Source: JANXVY01 sp040080145
Lineage (GTDB): Bacteria > Pseudomonadota > Alphaproteobacteria > Rhizobiales > Hyphomicrobiaceae
Direction of reading: 5' to 3'
DNA: 15,990 bases
Assembly (NCBI GenBank): GCA_040080145.1
Contig: JBEBJA010000232.1
Location: forward strand, 1 to 15,990
The notes below the pieces were generated by a model. It was given only the letters and a program-made list of their open reading frames with translations, was not told the DNA's origin and did no database searches. The number at the start of each line of letters is the position of its first letter. The stretch's first letter is position 1. Positions 14,123-15,990 of this stretch are shown here, piece after piece. A program made the translations under genes and the position numbers.

Positions 14123-15542
14123 TTGCCTCCCGTGAGGCGGCGTCGCCTTTGGTCAACGCTTCGTGGATCTGGGCGACTTTGCTCCTGTACCGGTCGGCTG
14201 CGTGTGGATGAAGCGCCACAGGCGAGGCGTCTGAGCCCGCCGCTAACTCGGCATTGATTCGATCTTGCTCTGCCTCAAGTTCTGCCAGCTGCCGCCCAAG
14301 CGTCTTGCGATCGCTGTGGCCGTCCATCACCATATCCATCACATGCTTGAGCTTTCGCTCGACGGCACCAAGATCACGCACGAGATCATTGCGCTTTTTG
14401 CGCTGCTCAGTTTGGAGGCGCTGCCGCTCTAGTCGATACGTTTCAACAGCCTCTGCCACAATGTCGGGCGCAAGGAGGTGATTTCGCAGCGCGACCAGCA
14501 CGCGGCTTTCGACTTCGCCCGTCTTGACGGTTCGCGTGTTCGTGCAGGCCTTTGAGTTCTGCAAGGTCGAGCAGCGCATATACTCCTCGCGAACGACAGT
14601 ATAGGTGCCGCCACAGCATGAGCATTTCAGCAGGCCCGATAAAAGCCGACGCGGTCGCCGCCGATGATGAAGCTGCGGCCCGCCTCTGATCGCGCGCCGC
14701 GCCTGTACGCGATCCCACGTCTCAATGTCGATCAGGCGAAGCTCTGGCACCTCCTGCCGAAGCCAGTCGGTTTCCGGGTTTTCTCGCGCCACGCGCTTGC
14801 CCGTGGCCGGGTCTTTGACAAACCGCTGCCGGTTATAGACGATTGTTCCCCGGTACAGCTCGTTGTTGAGGATGCCATTACCGCGCTTTGGATTTCCCAG
14901 CAGCGCCGATGCATTCCACCGGCCACCACGCGGGCCAGCTACGTCATCACGATTGAGGTCACCCACGATGGCGAGCGGACCCTTGCCCTCTGCGTACTGG
15001 AGAAAAATCCTACGAACGATTTCAGCCTCGCCATCATTGATCGTTCGCCTACCTCGTTCCTCGCTCGCGTCCTTGACAATATCGTAGCCGTAGCTCTTGC
15101 CGCCAGGGATGCGACCAGCCTTGACGCGGCCGATCTGACCGCGCCGAGTTTTCTGCGCGAGGTCTTTGAGAAACAGCGCCGACATCGTGCCCTTGAGGCC
15201 GACGTGGATTTCTGACACCGCGCCGTCTGCGAGGGTTTCGATCCGCGTGCCGTGAAAGGTCAACGTTTCATAGAGCGCAGCAATGTCGGCTTGGCTCCGC
15301 GAGAGACGGTCGAGGCTTTCAGTGACGATGACGTCGAACTTTGTGCCAGAGGAGTCAGCTAGCAGCCGGAGCAATCCCGGCCGATTGAGCGTCGAGGCAC
15401 CAGAAATGGCGGCGTCCTGATACACTTCTATAACGATAAAGCTTCGGGACTCGGCATATTTGCGCGCCAAGGCGACTTGATCGATGATGGATCGCTCATC
15501 CTGCAGATCGCTGGAAAACCGAGCATAGATGGCCGCGCGCAT
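13767..15542 (-). CDS. Large serine recombinase B, converging with recombinase A
   Basis: A 591-residue paralogue of the neighbouring recombinase, with the same domain order: catalytic Ser10 (YARFSS), SLDRLSRS at 76-83, a recombinase domain with NNELYRGTIVYNR (226-239), a zinc ribbon using Cys307, Cys309/310, Cys324 and Cys333, and a coiled coil at about 370-433. Long blocks are identical to recombinase A, for example around QADIAALYE and EIHVGLKGTMSALFLKDLAQ. AGGAGG sits just upstream of the ATG at 15542. The native part appears to end near GVAVSMVAGARN (515-526). The last 65 or so residues are encoded antisense to recombinase A. The two genes overlap by 356 bp, which is unusual for intact genes and indicates a junction at about 13961-13985. 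Confidence 0.88.
   Translation of the reverse strand: MRAAIYARFSSDLQDERSIIDQVALARKYAESRSFIVIEVYQDAAISGASTLNRPGLLRLLADSSGTKFDVIVTESLDRLSRSQADIAALYETLTFHGTRIETLADGAVSEIHVGLKGTMSALFLKDLAQKTRRGQIGRVKAGRIPGGKSYGYDIVKDASEERGRRTINDGEAEIVRRIFLQYAEGKGPLAIVGDLNRDDVAGPRGGRWNASALLGNPKRGNGILNNELYRGTIVYNRQRFVKDPATGKRVARENPETDWLRQEVPELRLIDIETWDRVQARRAIRGGPQLHHRRRPRRLLSGLLKCSCCGGTYTVVREEYMRCSTLQNSKACTNTRTVKTGEVESRVLVALRNHLLAPDIVAEAVETYRLERQRLQTEQRKKRNDLVRDLGAVERKLKHVMDMVMDGHSDRKTLGRQLAELEAEQDRINAELAAGSDASPVALHPHAADRYRSKVAQIHEALTKGDAASREAITILRELIDHILVTPTERPAPVELRVVGNLAALLVENTPGTGVAVSMVAGARNTRYRTARSRLRSSSELQAFLLPLFRADVVHASPSQRCGGLMSARERPHRGRRSYHLPALYEFHRP
13961..13985. other. Tail-to-tail junction of the two recombinase genes
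   Basis: Up to about 13961 the plus strand reads as the C-terminus of recombinase A; from about 13985 onward the minus strand reads as the C-terminus of recombinase B. Both frames continue past this point into antisense of the other gene (about 53 and 65 codons). The equivalent C-terminal ends of two paralogues therefore abut, each without its own stop. The exact breakpoint cannot be placed by eye. Confidence 0.6.
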
Positions 15543-15610
15543 GTGAGCCTCCTGCGTGTCAGCGGCGGAGCGGGCTCAATGCTAGCCTTGGCCTGCGTCC
15601 GATCTGGGCG

Positions 15611-15850
15611 TCAACCGCCATCCGAGATTATCGACCCATCGTGCAGATCGTGTGGATCTGCTTCAGAGTCAGCTGCCTTTCGTTCGGTGGCATCATCCTC
15701 CCGTGCTGCCTGACGTGCAAGCACGATGGCGAGTGCCCGGATCGACGCCAGTGCCCGCTGAATTTGGGCAGATTGAAGACGCGCATCCGCCCCTGACTCG
15801 GTTTGACCTGTGTTGGTCGTCTCCTCGGCTGGCAGGTCCTCGGGTGACAC
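15611..15850 (-). CDS. Small companion gene of serine recombinase B
   Basis: A 79-residue protein whose central helix (LARQAAREDDATE) matches the end of the small gene before recombinase A. The N-terminus is acidic and polar (SPEDLPAEETTNTG) and there is an extra acidic tail rich in Asp/His. The GTG at 15850 is preferred because GGAG (15859-15856) lies five bases in front; a GTG at 15874 is an alternative. The frame stays open upstream to the window edge without an ATG, so a longer protein starting outside the window cannot be ruled out. Recombinase B starts 68 bp downstream. Positions 15851-15990 show no other gene that I can support. Confidence 0.55.
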   Translation of the reverse strand: MSPEDLPAEETTNTGQTESGADARLQSAQIQRALASIRALAIVLARQAAREDDATERKAADSEADPHDLHDGSIISDGG

Positions 15851-15990
15851 GGATGCTCCAACGCGATAACGCACGGCGGAAAACTGCCATGCGAATGGTC
15901 GCTTCAGAGTGCCCGACGGCCATATGCCGCGGAACGATGTATCGCGGTGAATGGGGTGTAGGCGGGTGCAATGCAGTGGCTGAATTTGGC

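Noticed and set aside
15693..15971. 92-aa minus-strand frame near the right edge
   Set aside because: It overlaps the companion gene in another frame. The overlapping frame is supported by similarity to the first companion and this one is not.

Overview
The window looks like an accessory, plasmid- or island-type region of an alphaproteobacterium, probably Hyphomicrobiales (rhizobial relatives). This rests on the style of the recombinases, the moderately high GC with AT-rich islands, and a ParA/ribbon-helix-helix partition pair at the left end. The taxonomic call is an inference. No rRNA, tRNA, CRISPR array or classical insertion sequence is visible.

Layout: (1) 1-1659: a field of short TGCAAAC/TGCAATC repeats, partly spaced by 22 and 11 bp, followed by a Walker-type ParA ATPase and a small protein with a C-terminal ribbon-helix-helix. 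This is the organisation of a type Ib-like partition module with the centromere upstream. (2) 1782-3032: a serine alpha/beta hydrolase whose catalytic residues are separated by inserted membrane segments. (3) 3265-4168: a short, catalytic-domain-only tyrosine recombinase on the minus strand. Its 5' end lies in a 27-bp imperfect inverted repeat (25/27) enclosing 103 bp, which resembles an invertible segment. (4) 4169-4543: a small exported four-cysteine protein. (5) 7057-4574, minus strand: four unfamiliar genes joined by three consecutive 4-nt stop/start overlaps. One of them is a 56-aa gene and another a protein with five W..G..HR..GPA repeats. (6) 7448-12008: an AT-rich control region, then a TIM-barrel protein resembling the U32 peptidase group, a glutamine-dependent asparagine-synthetase-type enzyme, an AEC-family transporter, a coupled 38-aa ORF and an unknown 204-aa protein. 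Together these look like a make-an-amide-and-export-it cassette. (7) 12209-15850: two closely related large serine recombinases, each preceded by a small companion gene. They face each other tail to tail and run through a shared junction, so that each ends in sequence antisense to the other.

How it fits together: the left part supplies DNA maintenance (partition, possible dimer resolution). The right boundary is a scar of mobile-element activity. Between them sit cargo modules. The U32-like/AsnB/AEC cassette is the most likely undescribed metabolic system. The four-gene coupled operon is the most likely undescribed multi-protein system.
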